A stretch of DNA of 64,000 bases. Origin: Nocardiopsis sp. FIRDI 009 (GTDB lineage: Bacteria > Actinomycetota > Actinomycetes > Streptosporangiales > Streptosporangiaceae). The stretch is from positions 1 to 64,000 of the forward strand of contig NZ_QPNC01000021.1 in NCBI RefSeq assembly GCF_003386285.1, read 5' to 3'. The position numbers and the translations under genes were made by a program. Below are positions 1 through 9,889 of this stretch, in pieces. Position 1 is the stretch's first letter, and each line of letters opens with the position of its first letter. The notes under the pieces were generated by a model, which searched no databases, was not told the DNA's origin, and worked only from the letters and a program-made list of their open reading frames with translations.

Positions 1-105
1 GTGGGTCAGGTGATCATCACGCGGGAGACGGTGATCGACAACGTCAACCCCACCATCGTCCCCAGGACCCAGCGCGACGCCGGCCCCGAGGAGAAGTCCG
101 CCTGA
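1..105 (+). CDS. 3' end of an unidentified gene (partial)
   Basis: An open frame runs from the left edge of the window to a TGA at 103-105 and gives 34 residues ending in PRTQRDAGPEEKSA. The hydrophilic, charged tail looks like the C-terminus of a longer protein. The first codon is GTG, but nothing upstream is visible, so this cannot be called a start. A strong hairpin follows 11 bases after the stop, which supports a genuine gene end. I do not recognise the family. Confidence 0.5.
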   Translation: MGQVIITRETVIDNVNPTIVPRTQRDAGPEEKSA

Positions 106-115
106 ACCGAACTCC

Positions 116-144
116 GATCCCCGCTCCCCCCGGGAGCGGGGATC
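116..144 (+). terminator. Hairpin terminator after the left-edge gene
   Basis: A perfect 13-bp stem (GATCCCCGCTCCC at 116-128 with its complement at 132-144) has a three-base loop. There is no clear T run, as is usual for actinobacterial terminators. It lies between a + gene and the convergent DUF305 gene and could serve both. Bases 145-240 show nothing further. Confidence 0.7.
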
Positions 145-240
145 GTCGTGTGTCACGGGGACGCCGCGGCGTCCACCCGGGGACCACCCGGCCGGTGGCC
201 CCCGCGGTCCGCCGACGGCGACCGGTCACCGGGGGAGCGG

Positions 241-948
241 TCAATCCTCCTGCAGGATCTGCTCCATGCGCTCGATGTCGGCGGTCTGCTCGGCGATGAC
301 GTCGTTGGCCATCCGGATCACGGTGCGGTCGTGCCCCTCGGCGAGCAGGTCCTCGGCCATGATGATCGCGCCCTCGTGGTGGGTGGTCATGAGTTCCACG
401 AAGAGCCGGTCGAACTCGTCCCCCTCGGCCGCGGCCAGCCGCGCCATCTCCTCGTCGGAGGCCATCCCCGGCATGTCGTCGTGGTCGACCTCCAGGTCGC
501 ACCCGGGCAGGTCCTCGTCCCCGCCGCCGTGGTGGGAACCGTCGCCCTCCAGCCCGCAGAAGTTCCGGTAGGCGGGGTTGTCCCGGGCCGGACCCAGGAC
601 GTTCTCCTCCAGCCAGCTCTCCATGGCCGTGATCTCGGGGCCCTGCGCGGCCGCGATGCGGTCCGCGATGCTGTCGATCCCGTCCCGCTGGTGCCGGTCC
701 GGGACCAGGTCGGTCATCTCCAGGGCCTGCCGGTGGTGCTCGATCATGAGCACGAGGTAGTTGACGTCGGCGGCGTTGTGGCCCTGCTCCTCGGCGAGGG
801 CGGCGATCTGGTCGGACGTGGCGGGTGAGGACGACTCACCGGGCGCCCCGGGAGCGATGACGTTGGCCGACCCCTGTCCGTCGTCGGTGCAGGCCGAGAC
901 TCCGAGCAGTGTGAGGGCGGTTCCTGCCGCGAGTGCCAGGCGACGCAC
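241..948 (-). CDS. DUF305 family lipoprotein
   Basis: A 235-residue exported protein. Residues 1-20 form a lipoprotein signal ending in lipobox GVSAC (Cys20), so it should be anchored on the outer face of the membrane. Two DUF305 signatures are visible, MIEHH at about 68-72 and MTTHHEGA at about 187-194, with MPGM at 159-162. These His/Met motifs make up the ferritin-like four-helix DUF305 fold, which is often found near copper genes; metal binding is inference. A His/Gly/Asp-rich linker lies at about 135-150. The gene is divergent from the first LVIVD-repeat gene and shares its intergenic region. Confidence 0.85.
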   Translation of the reverse strand: MRRLALAAGTALTLLGVSACTDDGQGSANVIAPGAPGESSSPATSDQIAALAEEQGHNAADVNYLVLMIEHHRQALEMTDLVPDRHQRDGIDSIADRIAAAQGPEITAMESWLEENVLGPARDNPAYRNFCGLEGDGSHHGGGDEDLPGCDLEVDHDDMPGMASDEEMARLAAAEGDEFDRLFVELMTTHHEGAIIMAEDLLAEGHDRTVIRMANDVIAEQTADIERMEQILQED

Positions 949-1229
949 GGGTGTCCTCCAGACGGGGTTGGCGGATGGGGGTCCGCGAAGGGGCGTCAGC
1001 GCGACACCCTGCCGGTTTTCTACTCACTACGTGGGTGTCTTGTCCAGCCCCGCCGACGTGTCGGTTCCGGTTCCCGCGATCCCCGCCGAGTTCCCTGCCC
1101 AGGTCGGGGGGTGGTGGATACCGGGAGGGATGTCCGATCTCGGCGTTTCGCCTGGAGTGTGTTCTCTGCGTAGAGTATAACGCAAGGTAGTCAATTGACT
1201 GCTTTGTGTATCTGCCGGGGGTGTCTGTC
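949..1229. promoter_or_regulatory. Divergent intergenic region, DUF305 / LVIVD gene 1
   Basis: This stretch carries no gene and must hold both promoters. On the + strand a TATAAC at 1176-1181 could be a -10 box. Just downstream lies a perfect 12-bp palindrome, AGTCAATTGACT (1189-1200), ending about 30 bases before the chosen start of LVIVD gene 1. It is unusually AT-rich for this DNA and is a good operator candidate. Its regulator is unknown. Confidence 0.45.
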
Positions 1230-2618
1230 ATGGCCGCGTTCACACGACGAGGCGGGGTCGGTCCGGCGGGGTGGTGGGGCGCCCTCGGCGCGGGCTGCGC
1301 GCTGCTCCTGGGGACGGCGGCCCCCGGCGCGCTCGCGGACGACGCCGACGCCCCCGTCCTCGGCGGCGGCGTGGAGCACCTGGCCAACGTGCCCAAACCC
1401 GCCGCGCTGGCCGACTCCGCGGCCTACAACTCCGACCTGGCGTTCACCGGCGACTACGCCATCGGCGGCAACTACGACGGCTTCGTCGTCTACGACATCT
1501 CCGAGCCGGCCGCCCCCCGGATCGTCTCCGAGGTGCTGTGCCCCGGCGGGCAGGGCGACGTGAGCGTGAGCGGCGACCTGCTGTACTTCTCCGTCGACTA
1601 CCCCAGGGCCGACGAGGAGTGCGGCTCGGCCCCGGTCTCCCCGGCGGACCCGGACGGTTTCGAGGGCATCCGGATCTTCGACATCTCCGACAAGGCCAAC
1701 CCGCAGTACGTGGCGGCGGTGCGCACCGACTGCGGTTCGCACACCAACACACTGGTCCCGGGCGCGGACGGGCGGCGCGACTACGTCTACGTGTCCTCCT
1801 ACTCGCCTTCGGAGGAGTTCCCCAACTGCCAGCCCCCGCACGACAGGATCACCGTCGTCGAGGTGCCCCACGACGCGCCCGAGGAGGCCGCGATCGTCAG
1901 CGAACCCGCCCTCTTCCCCGACGGCGGAGACGTGACCACCACGGGCTGCCACGACATCACCGCCTACCCTGAGCGGGGCCTGGCCGCCGCCGCGTGCCTG
2001 GGGGACGGGCTGCTCCTCGACATCTCCGACCCGGTCGCCCCGGTGGTGCTCGACCGGGTGCGCGACGAGAACTTCGCCTTCTGGCACTCGGCCACCTTCA
2101 CCAACGACGCGGCCAACGTGGTCTTCACCGACGAGTTGGGTGGCGGGTCGGCGGCGGTGTGCACCGAGGAGGTCGGACCCGAGCGCGGCGCGGACGCCGT
2201 GTACTCGCTGGACCATGCGGGCGAGACGCCCACCCTGGAGTTCCGGAGCTACTACAAACTGCCACGTCACCAGTCCGAAACGGAGAACTGTGTGGCGCAC
2301 AATGGGTCGCTGATCCCCGTGCCCGGCGGTGACTTCTTCGTCCAGTCCTGGTACCAGGGCGGGGTGTCGGTCATCGACCTCACCGACCCCGACCACCCGG
2401 AGGAGATCGGTCACCTCGACCGCGGCCCCTGGGACCCGAACACCCTGCGCACGGCGGGATCCTGGTCCGCCTACTACTACAACGGACACGTGTACTCGTC
2501 CAACATCCAGCGCGGTCTGGACGTGCTGCGCCTCACCGACCCGCGGTTGACGCCCGCGGCGGACGTCACACTCATGGAGTTCAACCCGCAGTCCCAGCCG
2601 TCACTTCCGGGTTCCTAG
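1230..2618 (+). CDS. Secreted LVIVD-repeat beta-propeller protein 1
   Basis: A 462-residue secreted protein, first of three tandem paralogues. Residues 1-36 form a Sec signal with a likely cut after APGALA. The mature part carries repeated segments of the LVIVD type (hydrophobic run, then DISxPxxP), for example FVVYDISEPAAP, IRIFDISDKANP, LLLDISDPVAP and VSVIDLTDPDHP, expected to fold as a beta-propeller. Several Cys suggest extracellular disulfides. Function is unknown. ATG 1230 was chosen because a GGGG run lies about 8 bases upstream; in-frame GTGs at 1206 and 1221 are alternatives. It ends PQSQPSLPGS and lacks the RPGRGHGR tail of its two neighbours. Confidence 0.8.
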   Translation: MAAFTRRGGVGPAGWWGALGAGCALLLGTAAPGALADDADAPVLGGGVEHLANVPKPAALADSAAYNSDLAFTGDYAIGGNYDGFVVYDISEPAAPRIVSEVLCPGGQGDVSVSGDLLYFSVDYPRADEECGSAPVSPADPDGFEGIRIFDISDKANPQYVAAVRTDCGSHTNTLVPGADGRRDYVYVSSYSPSEEFPNCQPPHDRITVVEVPHDAPEEAAIVSEPALFPDGGDVTTTGCHDITAYPERGLAAAACLGDGLLLDISDPVAPVVLDRVRDENFAFWHSATFTNDAANVVFTDELGGGSAAVCTEEVGPERGADAVYSLDHAGETPTLEFRSYYKLPRHQSETENCVAHNGSLIPVPGGDFFVQSWYQGGVSVIDLTDPDHPEEIGHLDRGPWDPNTLRTAGSWSAYYYNGHVYSSNIQRGLDVLRLTDPRLTPAADVTLMEFNPQSQPSLPGS

Positions 2619-2753
2619 GCAGGGTGTGCAGACGGATCGGAGTGGGGGGACACAGTGTTAACGATCATGTTTCCTTTGTCTCCCCCTATACATTCCGACC
2701 TTTAACTGTGTACGTTCTTCGTGTTTCGCTCTAATCGGAACTCTGGAGTACAT

Positions 2754-4163
<1,410 letters not shown>

Positions 4164-4279
4164 GGCGTGTTCGGTGGGCGCTGCCCGTCGCACAGTGGGG
4201 CAGGCTGTCCGCGCCGACCACGCCCTGAAGCCGACGGACCTCCCGGCGGCTCCTCCTGGGGAGCCAGGGCAACGGGAGA

Positions 4280-4308
4280 GGGGCCGCGACCGCCACGGTC
4301 GCGGCCCC
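4280..4308 (+). terminator. Hairpin terminator after LVIVD gene 2
   Basis: A perfect 12-bp stem, GGGGCCGCGACC at 4280-4291 and its complement at 4297-4308, with a five-base loop. It lies between LVIVD genes 2 and 3, so gene 3 is probably a separate transcript or partly attenuated. Confidence 0.65.
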
Positions 4309-4432
4309 GCCGTCCGTTCCCCGACCAGGCCGTGCCCGGGGCCGACCGCCCCGGGCACGGCCCCCACCGAAGCGGGGTGACCGGCGACCGAGCCGGGAGC
4401 CCCGCGCAACCCCCGAGCGCACGAGGAGACCC

Positions 4433-5860
4433 ATGCGCGTACCCCCCATCCACCGGTCCCGTCGCGGTCCGAGACGGTCGGCGACCCTGGCCGCGACGGC
4501 GGCGGCCTCGCTCGTCGTCGGCCTGCTGTCCCCGGCGGCGGCCCTGGCCGACACGCCGCCCGCCGACAGCATCACCAGCGACAACGTCACCCACGTGACC
4601 AACGTCCCCAAACCCGAGGCGGTCCGCAGCGTCAACTCCGACCTGGCGTTCACCGGCGACTACGCCATCGGCGGCAACTACGACGGCTTCGTCGTCTACG
4701 ACATCTCCGAGCCGGAGTCGCCTCAGGTGGTCTCCGAGGTGCTGTGCCCCGGCGGGCAGGGCGACGTGAGCGTGAGCGGCGACCTGCTGTACTTCTCCGT
4801 CGACTACGCGCGGGCCGGCGACGAGTGCGGTGCCCCCGCCACCTCGACCAGCGACCCGAACGGTTTCGAGGGCATCCGGATCTTCGACATCTCCGACAAG
4901 GCCAACCCGCAGTACGTGGCGGCGGTGCCCACCGACTGCGGTTCGCACACCAACACCCTCGTCCCGAGCGAGGACGGCGAGAGCGACATCATCTACGTGT
5001 CCTCCTACTCGCCCCGCAGCGCCTTCCCCAACTGCCAGCCCCCGCACGACAAGATCACCGTCATCGAGGTCCCGCACGACGCGCCCGAGGAGGCGGCGAT
5101 CGTCAACGAGCCGGTCCTGTTCCCGGACGGCGGCAACCACGACCAGGACGGTCTGCTGCTGCCGACCCAGGGCTGCCACGACATCACCGTCTACCCGGCC
5201 AAGGACCTCGCGGCCGGAGCCTGCATGGGCGACGGCATCCTGATGGACATCTCCGACCCCGTCAACCCGGTCGTCACCGCCAGGGTCACCGACCAGAACT
5301 TCGCGTTCTGGCACTCGGCGACCTTCACCAACAGCGGTGACACGGTGATGTTCGTCGACGAGCTCGGCGGCGGCGGCGCCCCCACCTGTACCGAGGAGAT
5401 CGGCGGCGACCGCGGCGCCAACGCCATCTACACGATCGGGGGCGATGACGACGAGCCCACCCTGGAGTTCGCCAGCTACTTCAAGATCGAGCGCTACCAG
5501 GGCGACCAGGTGTGCGTGGCGCACAACGGTTCGCTGATCCCGGTCCCGGGCCGCGACTACTTCGTGCAGTCCTGGTACCAGGGCGGGGTGTCGGTGATCG
5601 ACTTCAACGACCCGAAGCGACCGCGTGAGATCGGCTACTTCGACATGGACTCCCGTGTCGAGGACGGTGTCCAGGACAACGACACCTGGTCGACCTACTA
5701 CTACAACGGCTACGTGTACTCCTCCGACATCGTGCGGGGCCTGGACGTCCTGCGCCTGGAGGACCCGAGGCTGCGCGCGGCCGAGCGGGTCGTGATGGAC
5801 GAGTTCAACCCGCAGTCCCAGCCGGTGTACCGGCCGGGCCGGGGCCACGGCCGCGACTGA
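4433..5860 (+). CDS. Secreted LVIVD-repeat beta-propeller protein 3
   Basis: A 475-residue third paralogue with a signal peptide (1-39) ending PAAALA after an Arg-rich N-region. It has the same propeller repeats and RPGRGHGRD tail as gene 2. It differs by an insertion around residues 236-246 (NHDQDGLLLPT) before the conserved GCHDIT, and by YFKIERYQ where the other two have YYKLPRHQ. ATG 4433 follows an AGGAG-like site. Function is unknown. Retention of three tandem copies suggests dosage or diversified ligands rather than decay, since all three are intact. Confidence 0.82.
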   Translation: MRVPPIHRSRRGPRRSATLAATAAASLVVGLLSPAAALADTPPADSITSDNVTHVTNVPKPEAVRSVNSDLAFTGDYAIGGNYDGFVVYDISEPESPQVVSEVLCPGGQGDVSVSGDLLYFSVDYARAGDECGAPATSTSDPNGFEGIRIFDISDKANPQYVAAVPTDCGSHTNTLVPSEDGESDIIYVSSYSPRSAFPNCQPPHDKITVIEVPHDAPEEAAIVNEPVLFPDGGNHDQDGLLLPTQGCHDITVYPAKDLAAGACMGDGILMDISDPVNPVVTARVTDQNFAFWHSATFTNSGDTVMFVDELGGGGAPTCTEEIGGDRGANAIYTIGGDDDEPTLEFASYFKIERYQGDQVCVAHNGSLIPVPGRDYFVQSWYQGGVSVIDFNDPKRPREIGYFDMDSRVEDGVQDNDTWSTYYYNGYVYSSDIVRGLDVLRLEDPRLRAAERVVMDEFNPQSQPVYRPGRGHGRD

Positions 5861-5911
5861 CCGGCCGCTGACCCGAGAGGGTCCGCCGTTCGGGCCGAAG
5901 CGGGCACGGTG

Positions 5912-5940
5912 GGGGCCGGGGACCGCGGGTCCCCGGCCCC
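5912..5940. terminator. Bidirectional hairpin between LVIVD gene 3 and the Mur-ligase-like gene
   Basis: A perfect 12-bp stem, GGGGCCGGGGAC at 5912-5923 and its complement at 5929-5940, with a five-base loop. It sits between convergent genes. Confidence 0.7.
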
Positions 5941-5944
5941 GACG

Positions 5945-7201
5945 TCAGTCCGGGGGACCGAACAACCGGTCGGTGGGCGCGTCCACGGCCTCCAGCACCC
6001 GCCCGGTGAAGTACACCGTGCCCATCGCCAGCAGGCGGTCGCCCAGCGTCGCGATCGCGGCGGGGGACAGCTCCTCGGCCCGCATCGTCCGCCAGTGCGG
6101 CGGCAGGGAGTGCTCGAACCGCAGGTGGGCCTCGGGCAGGACCACCGTCGTGACCGGCACGTCCCCCAACGCCGCGACCGCGCCAGACACGTCCTTGTGG
6201 TCGGGCAGGCAGAGCAGGACGTGGTCCACCCCGCCCCACAGGCGGCGGGCGTGCGCGAGCGCCGCCGCGACCCCCGCACCGTTGATCGCCGAGTCCACCA
6301 CGATCTCGGCCGATCCGGAGCCGGGCACCCGGTGCCGGGACAGGCGCGCGGGCAGCCGGACCGTGCCCAGCACCTCGTGCAGCCGCTTGCGCGAGGGGCG
6401 CGCACGCCCCAGGACGTCCAGCATCCGCAGCGCGGCCGCCGTTCCCAGGACCCCCGAGGCCGCCGACAGCCCGGCCGGGCGCAGTTCCACCGGGGGCTCG
6501 GCGCCCTCCGCGTCGGGGTCCGCGGTCTCGGCCCTGACCCGGCCTCCGGTCGCCTCCGCCAGGGCGTCCGCCACCGCGTCGGTCACCTCGGCGGTCTGGG
6601 GCAGGGTCACCAGAGCGCGGGTGCGGTCCCCGACGACGCGGGCCTTCTCCCGGGCGATCTCGGGAATCGTGTCGCCCAGCACCCCCAGGTGCTCACCGAA
6701 CACCTTGCCCAGGGCCACCACGTCCGGGCCGATCACGCGCAGCTCGTCGCGGTGTCCGCCCGCGCCCGCCTCCAGGACGCACACGTCCGCCCCGACCTCC
6801 CGCGCCCGCAGCAGCCCGGCGATGAGGAACAGGCCGCTCGGGGCCAGGTGCCCGCCGGTCTCCTCCACGGGGGGCAGGGTCAGCCTGGCGGACTCGATGC
6901 GGGCCCCCAGTGCGTCCAGCTCCGCGTCGGTCAGCGACACCCCGTCGACCCGCACCCGTTCACGGTAGGAGCGGAAGCTCGGGCCGGTGCACAGGACCGT
7001 GCGCATCCCCGCGGCCGACAGCGCGGCCGAGGCGTAGGTCGCGGTGCTGCCCTTGCCCTTGGAGCCGACCACGCCGAGGACCGGTACCGCCGTCGGATCC
7101 AGGTCCAAAGCCGCCATGAGCCGCCGGGCGCGTTCGCGGCTGCGGGTCTGTCCGGGGCGTTTGCGCGCCCACTCGGTGAAGAACGGGTCAAGGGTGTCCA
7201 T
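5945..7201 (-). CDS. Mur-ligase/FolC-like ATP-dependent amide ligase paralogue
   Basis: 418 residues with the Mur-ligase fold. The P-loop GVVGSKGKGST is at about 43-53, followed by SFRSYRERVRVDG, which matches the (S/T)P(H)L..xxRERI region of FolC, and VCVLEAGAGG matches FolC VVEVGMGG. The position where FolC has DxAHNPxG reads DSAINGAG here, so the conserved His is lost. It is therefore probably not the housekeeping folylpolyglutamate synthase, which is the divergent neighbour. It could act on another pterin or amino-acid acceptor. The substrate cannot be told from sequence. Confidence 0.6.
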   Translation of the reverse strand: MDTLDPFFTEWARKRPGQTRSRERARRLMAALDLDPTAVPVLGVVGSKGKGSTATYASAALSAAGMRTVLCTGPSFRSYRERVRVDGVSLTDAELDALGARIESARLTLPPVEETGGHLAPSGLFLIAGLLRAREVGADVCVLEAGAGGHRDELRVIGPDVVALGKVFGEHLGVLGDTIPEIAREKARVVGDRTRALVTLPQTAEVTDAVADALAEATGGRVRAETADPDAEGAEPPVELRPAGLSAASGVLGTAAALRMLDVLGRARPSRKRLHEVLGTVRLPARLSRHRVPGSGSAEIVVDSAINGAGVAAALAHARRLWGGVDHVLLCLPDHKDVSGAVAALGDVPVTTVVLPEAHLRFEHSLPPHWRTMRAEELSPAAIATLGDRLLAMGTVYFTGRVLEAVDAPTDRLFGPPD

Positions 7202-7251
7202 GCTCTCAGTATGCTTTGCGCCGCTCGTGTTAGCGGACCGTTAATCCGGGC

Positions 7252-7279
7252 ATGACGTGCTGGTCCGGGCGCGTACACT
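7252..7279 (+). promoter_or_regulatory. Putative folC promoter
   Basis: ATGACG (7252-7257) and TACACT (7274-7279) are separated by 16 bases and resemble a vegetative -35/-10 pair. Transcription would start near 7286, at or just before a GTG at 7287. Confidence 0.45.
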
Positions 7280-7286
7280 GGCGCCC

Positions 7287-7316
7287 GTGTACATCCCGAC
7301 CACCGAGACGCCGTGA
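7287..7316 (+). CDS. Possible 9-codon leaderless upstream ORF of folC
   Basis: GTG at 7287 opens a nine-codon frame (VYIPTTETP) whose TGA (7314-7316) overlaps the GTG start of folC at 7313 as GTGA. With the putative -10 at 7274-7279, the GTG would lie at the transcript 5' end, as leaderless actinobacterial starts do. It could couple translation into folC, which has no strong Shine-Dalgarno of its own. Confidence 0.3.
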   Translation: MYIPTTETP

Positions 7317-8665
7317 CCGGCGTGAGCGCCGCCGAGCGCTACGCCGAGGTGACCGCCGAGATCATGTCCCGCACCCCCGAGTCCGAGATCGACCCTCGGC
7401 TCGACAGGGTCCGTACCCTGTTGGACCTCCTGGGTGATCCGCAGCGCGGATTCCGGGCCATCCACGTGACCGGCACCAACGGCAAGACGTCCACCGCCCG
7501 CATGATCGACGCGCTCATGCGCGCTCGTGGCCTGCGCGTGGGCCGCTACACCAGTCCCCACCTGCGCACGGTGCGCGAACGCATCGTCGTCGACGGCGAA
7601 CCCGTCTCGCAGGAGCGGTTCGTCGAGGCCTACGACGACATCCGCCCCTACGTGGAGATGGCGGACGGGATGAACGACGCGCCCCTGTCGTTCTTCGAGC
7701 TGCTCACCGTCATGGCCTACGCCGTCTTCGCCGACACCCCGGTGGACGTGGCCGTGGTCGAGGTCGGGATGGGCGGCCGGTGGGACGCGACCAACGTCAT
7801 CGACGCCGACGTCGCCGTCGTGACGCCCATCGGGATCGACCACACGGAGTACCTGCCCGACACACTGGAGGGCATCGCGGAGGAGAAGGCGGGCATCATC
7901 AAGCCCGACTCCGTCGCGATCCTGGCCCAGCAACCGCTGCCCGCCGCCGAGGTCCTCGTCCGCCACGCCGCCGAGGTCGGCGCCCGCGTGGCACGCGAGG
8001 GCCTGGAGTTCGGCGTCACCGCCCGCGACGTCGCGGTCGGTGGACAACAGGTCGCCGTCAAGGGTCTGACCGGCGGCTACGAACAGCTCTTCCTGCCGCT
8101 CTTCGGCGCCCACCAGGCCGGCAACGCCGCCGTCGCCATCGCCGCCGTGGAGGCCTTCGCCGCCACCGGTGAGGACGCCGGTGGCCTGGATCCCGAGATC
8201 GTCGGTGAGGCCCTGTCCGGGGTCGACTCCCCGGGCCGGATGGAGGTCGTGCGCACCAGCCCGACCGTGATCGCCGACGCCGCACACAACCCGGCCGGAA
8301 TGACCGCGACCGTCGCCGCGGTGGAGGAGTCCTTCTCCTTCGCCAAGCTGGTCGGCGTCGTCGCGATCATGGCCGACAAGGACGTGGAGGGGATTCTGGA
8401 ACCCCTCGAACCACTACTCGACGAAATCGTCGTCACCCGCAACTCCTCGCCGCGTTCCCTCGAACCGGCGCGGCTGTCCGCTCTCGCACAGCAGATCTTC
8501 GGTGAGGACCGCGTACACGTGGCTCCCCGGCTCGACGACGCCATCGACCGGGCCGTGGGCCTGGCCGAGGACGGCACCGAGTTCGGTGGAGCCGGGGTCC
8601 TGGTCACCGGTTCGGTCGTCACCGCCGGTGACGCCGTCCACCTGCTGCGGGGCGCGGGGGAGTAG
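7313..8665 (+). CDS. folC: Bifunctional dihydrofolate/folylpolyglutamate synthase
   Basis: A 450-residue cytoplasmic enzyme that adds glutamate to dihydropteroate and to reduced folates. The N-terminal ATPase domain has the P-loop HVTGTNGKTSTAR at about 50-62, then SPHLRTVRERI and VVEVGMGGRWDATNV. The C-terminal domain begins near ADAAHNPAGM. All the usual FolC motifs are intact, in contrast to the divergent paralogue next door. GTG 7313 is the most upstream start that avoids the preceding TGA frame; GTG 7322 is possible. The order folC, DUF4233 gene, ndk is typical of actinobacteria. Confidence 0.9.
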   Translation: MTGVSAAERYAEVTAEIMSRTPESEIDPRLDRVRTLLDLLGDPQRGFRAIHVTGTNGKTSTARMIDALMRARGLRVGRYTSPHLRTVRERIVVDGEPVSQERFVEAYDDIRPYVEMADGMNDAPLSFFELLTVMAYAVFADTPVDVAVVEVGMGGRWDATNVIDADVAVVTPIGIDHTEYLPDTLEGIAEEKAGIIKPDSVAILAQQPLPAAEVLVRHAAEVGARVAREGLEFGVTARDVAVGGQQVAVKGLTGGYEQLFLPLFGAHQAGNAAVAIAAVEAFAATGEDAGGLDPEIVGEALSGVDSPGRMEVVRTSPTVIADAAHNPAGMTATVAAVEESFSFAKLVGVVAIMADKDVEGILEPLEPLLDEIVVTRNSSPRSLEPARLSALAQQIFGEDRVHVAPRLDDAIDRAVGLAEDGTEFGGAGVLVTGSVVTAGDAVHLLRGAGE

Positions 8666-8695
8666 CGGCGGACGGCACCACGAAGGGAACCCGCC

Positions 8696-9088
8696 GTGCG
8701 CGTAGTCTGCGCTGTCGTCCTGGCCTTCGAGGTCATCATCCTCGGACTGGCCATACCCGTGGCCATCAACCTCGAGGGCATCGAACCCGCCCGGGCCGTG
8801 GGGGTCTGGGGAGGGTTGGCCGTCGCCGCCCTCGTGCTCAGCGCCCTCCAGCGGTACACCTGGGCCCACTACGCGGCCTGGGTCCTCCAGGCGGCCATGC
8901 TGTTCAGTTCGTTCCTGGTGTCGGGGATGCTGCTGATCTCGGTCGTGTTCGGCTCCCTGTGGGTGGTCGGCGTCATCGTGGGCCGCAGGGTCGACGAGAC
9001 GCGTGCGGCCCACGCGGCGCACGCCGAGTCCGCCCCGGAGGGGACGGAAGCGGCCGTGGGCACCGCGTCGGAGGCTCCGAGGCGGTAG
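8696..9088 (+). CDS. DUF4233 membrane protein
   Basis: 130 residues with about four hydrophobic segments (roughly 2-22, 36-53, 59-82 and 84-98) and a hydrophilic Ala/Glu-rich tail. It matches the DUF4233 family by length, topology and its fixed place between folC and ndk. GTG 8696 follows AAGGGA. Function is unknown; the conserved linkage hints at a role near folate or nucleotide metabolism, but that is inference only. Confidence 0.75.
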   Translation: MRVVCAVVLAFEVIILGLAIPVAINLEGIEPARAVGVWGGLAVAALVLSALQRYTWAHYAAWVLQAAMLFSSFLVSGMLLISVVFGSLWVVGVIVGRRVDETRAAHAAHAESAPEGTEAAVGTASEAPRR

Positions 9089-9254
9089 TGTGGCGCAGGT
9101 CCGGGCAGGTGGCCGGTCCCTTCTCGGGGCGTGCCCCGATCGCGGCCCCGCCTCCCGTGACACCCACCCACCCCGTTCTCCGCGTGCGGCCGTCGCCGTG
9201 GGCGCCGTCGTCCACCCGTGCCACGCGGAAATCCAGTAAGGAGTTGTACCGCCC

Positions 9255-9662
9255 GTGGAGCGCACTCTCGTTCTCATCAAGCCGGACGGTGTCCGTCGCA
9301 ACATCGTCGGCGAGGTCATCTCGCGCATCGAGCGCAAGGGCCTGAAGCTGGTCGCCATGGAGCTGCGCACGCTGGACGTCCCGACCGCGAAGACGCACTA
9401 CGAGGAGCACGCCGAGCGTCCGTTCTTCGACTCGCTGGTCGAGTTCATCACCGGCGGCCCGCTCGTGGCGATGGTGGTCGAGGGCGAGCGTGCGGTCGAG
9501 GCCTTCCGCTCCCTGGCCGGCGCCACCGACCCGGTCGCCGCCGCCCCGGGCACCATCCGCGGCGACTTCGCCCTGGAGGTGCAGGCCAACATCGTGCACG
9601 GCTCGGACTCCACCTACTCCGCCGACCGCGAGATCAAGCTGTTCTTCCCCGACCTGGCCTGA
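9255..9662 (+). CDS. ndk: Nucleoside diphosphate kinase
   Basis: 135 residues, the normal length. It transfers the gamma phosphate between NTPs and NDPs through a phosphohistidine. It begins [15 protein letters not shown], and the active-site His lies in NIVHGSDS at about 114-121. GTG 9255 is preceded by AAGGAG at 9238-9243, a slightly long spacer. A strong hairpin follows the gene. Confidence 0.95.
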   Translation: MERTLVLIKPDGVRRNIVGEVISRIERKGLKLVAMELRTLDVPTAKTHYEEHAERPFFDSLVEFITGGPLVAMVVEGERAVEAFRSLAGATDPVAAAPGTIRGDFALEVQANIVHGSDSTYSADREIKLFFPDLA

Positions 9663-9674
9663 GCCGGGTCCACA

Positions 9675-9718
9675 CCGAGTGCCCGGACCGCGCGGAGACC
9701 GACGGTCCGGGCACTCGG
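9675..9718 (+). terminator. ndk terminator
   Basis: A perfect 16-bp inverted repeat (9675-9690 with 9703-9718) and a 12-base loop, immediately after the ndk stop. Confidence 0.75.
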
Positions 9719-9773
9719 CGTCGCCGGGCATATCGGTTTTCGTCCATGGCCAGGCAACAATTCGGTGTGTTTG

Positions 9774-9801
9774 CGTAACGTCGTAAGTGCGGTCCGTTAC
9801 G
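9774..9801 (+). promoter_or_regulatory. Inverted repeat upstream of mreB
   Basis: CGTAACG (9774-9780) and CGTTACG (9795-9801) form a perfect 7-bp inverted repeat with 14 bases between, about 90 bases upstream of mreB. It may be an operator, or it may flank the promoter of the mre operon. Confidence 0.35.
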
Positions 9802-9889
9802 ATACGGGGGCTGGATACCGATCGTGCCGGAACGACTACCTATGGTCGCGCCGGTCAACCGCGTCCGACACGGCGCCTGAGGACGTTAC

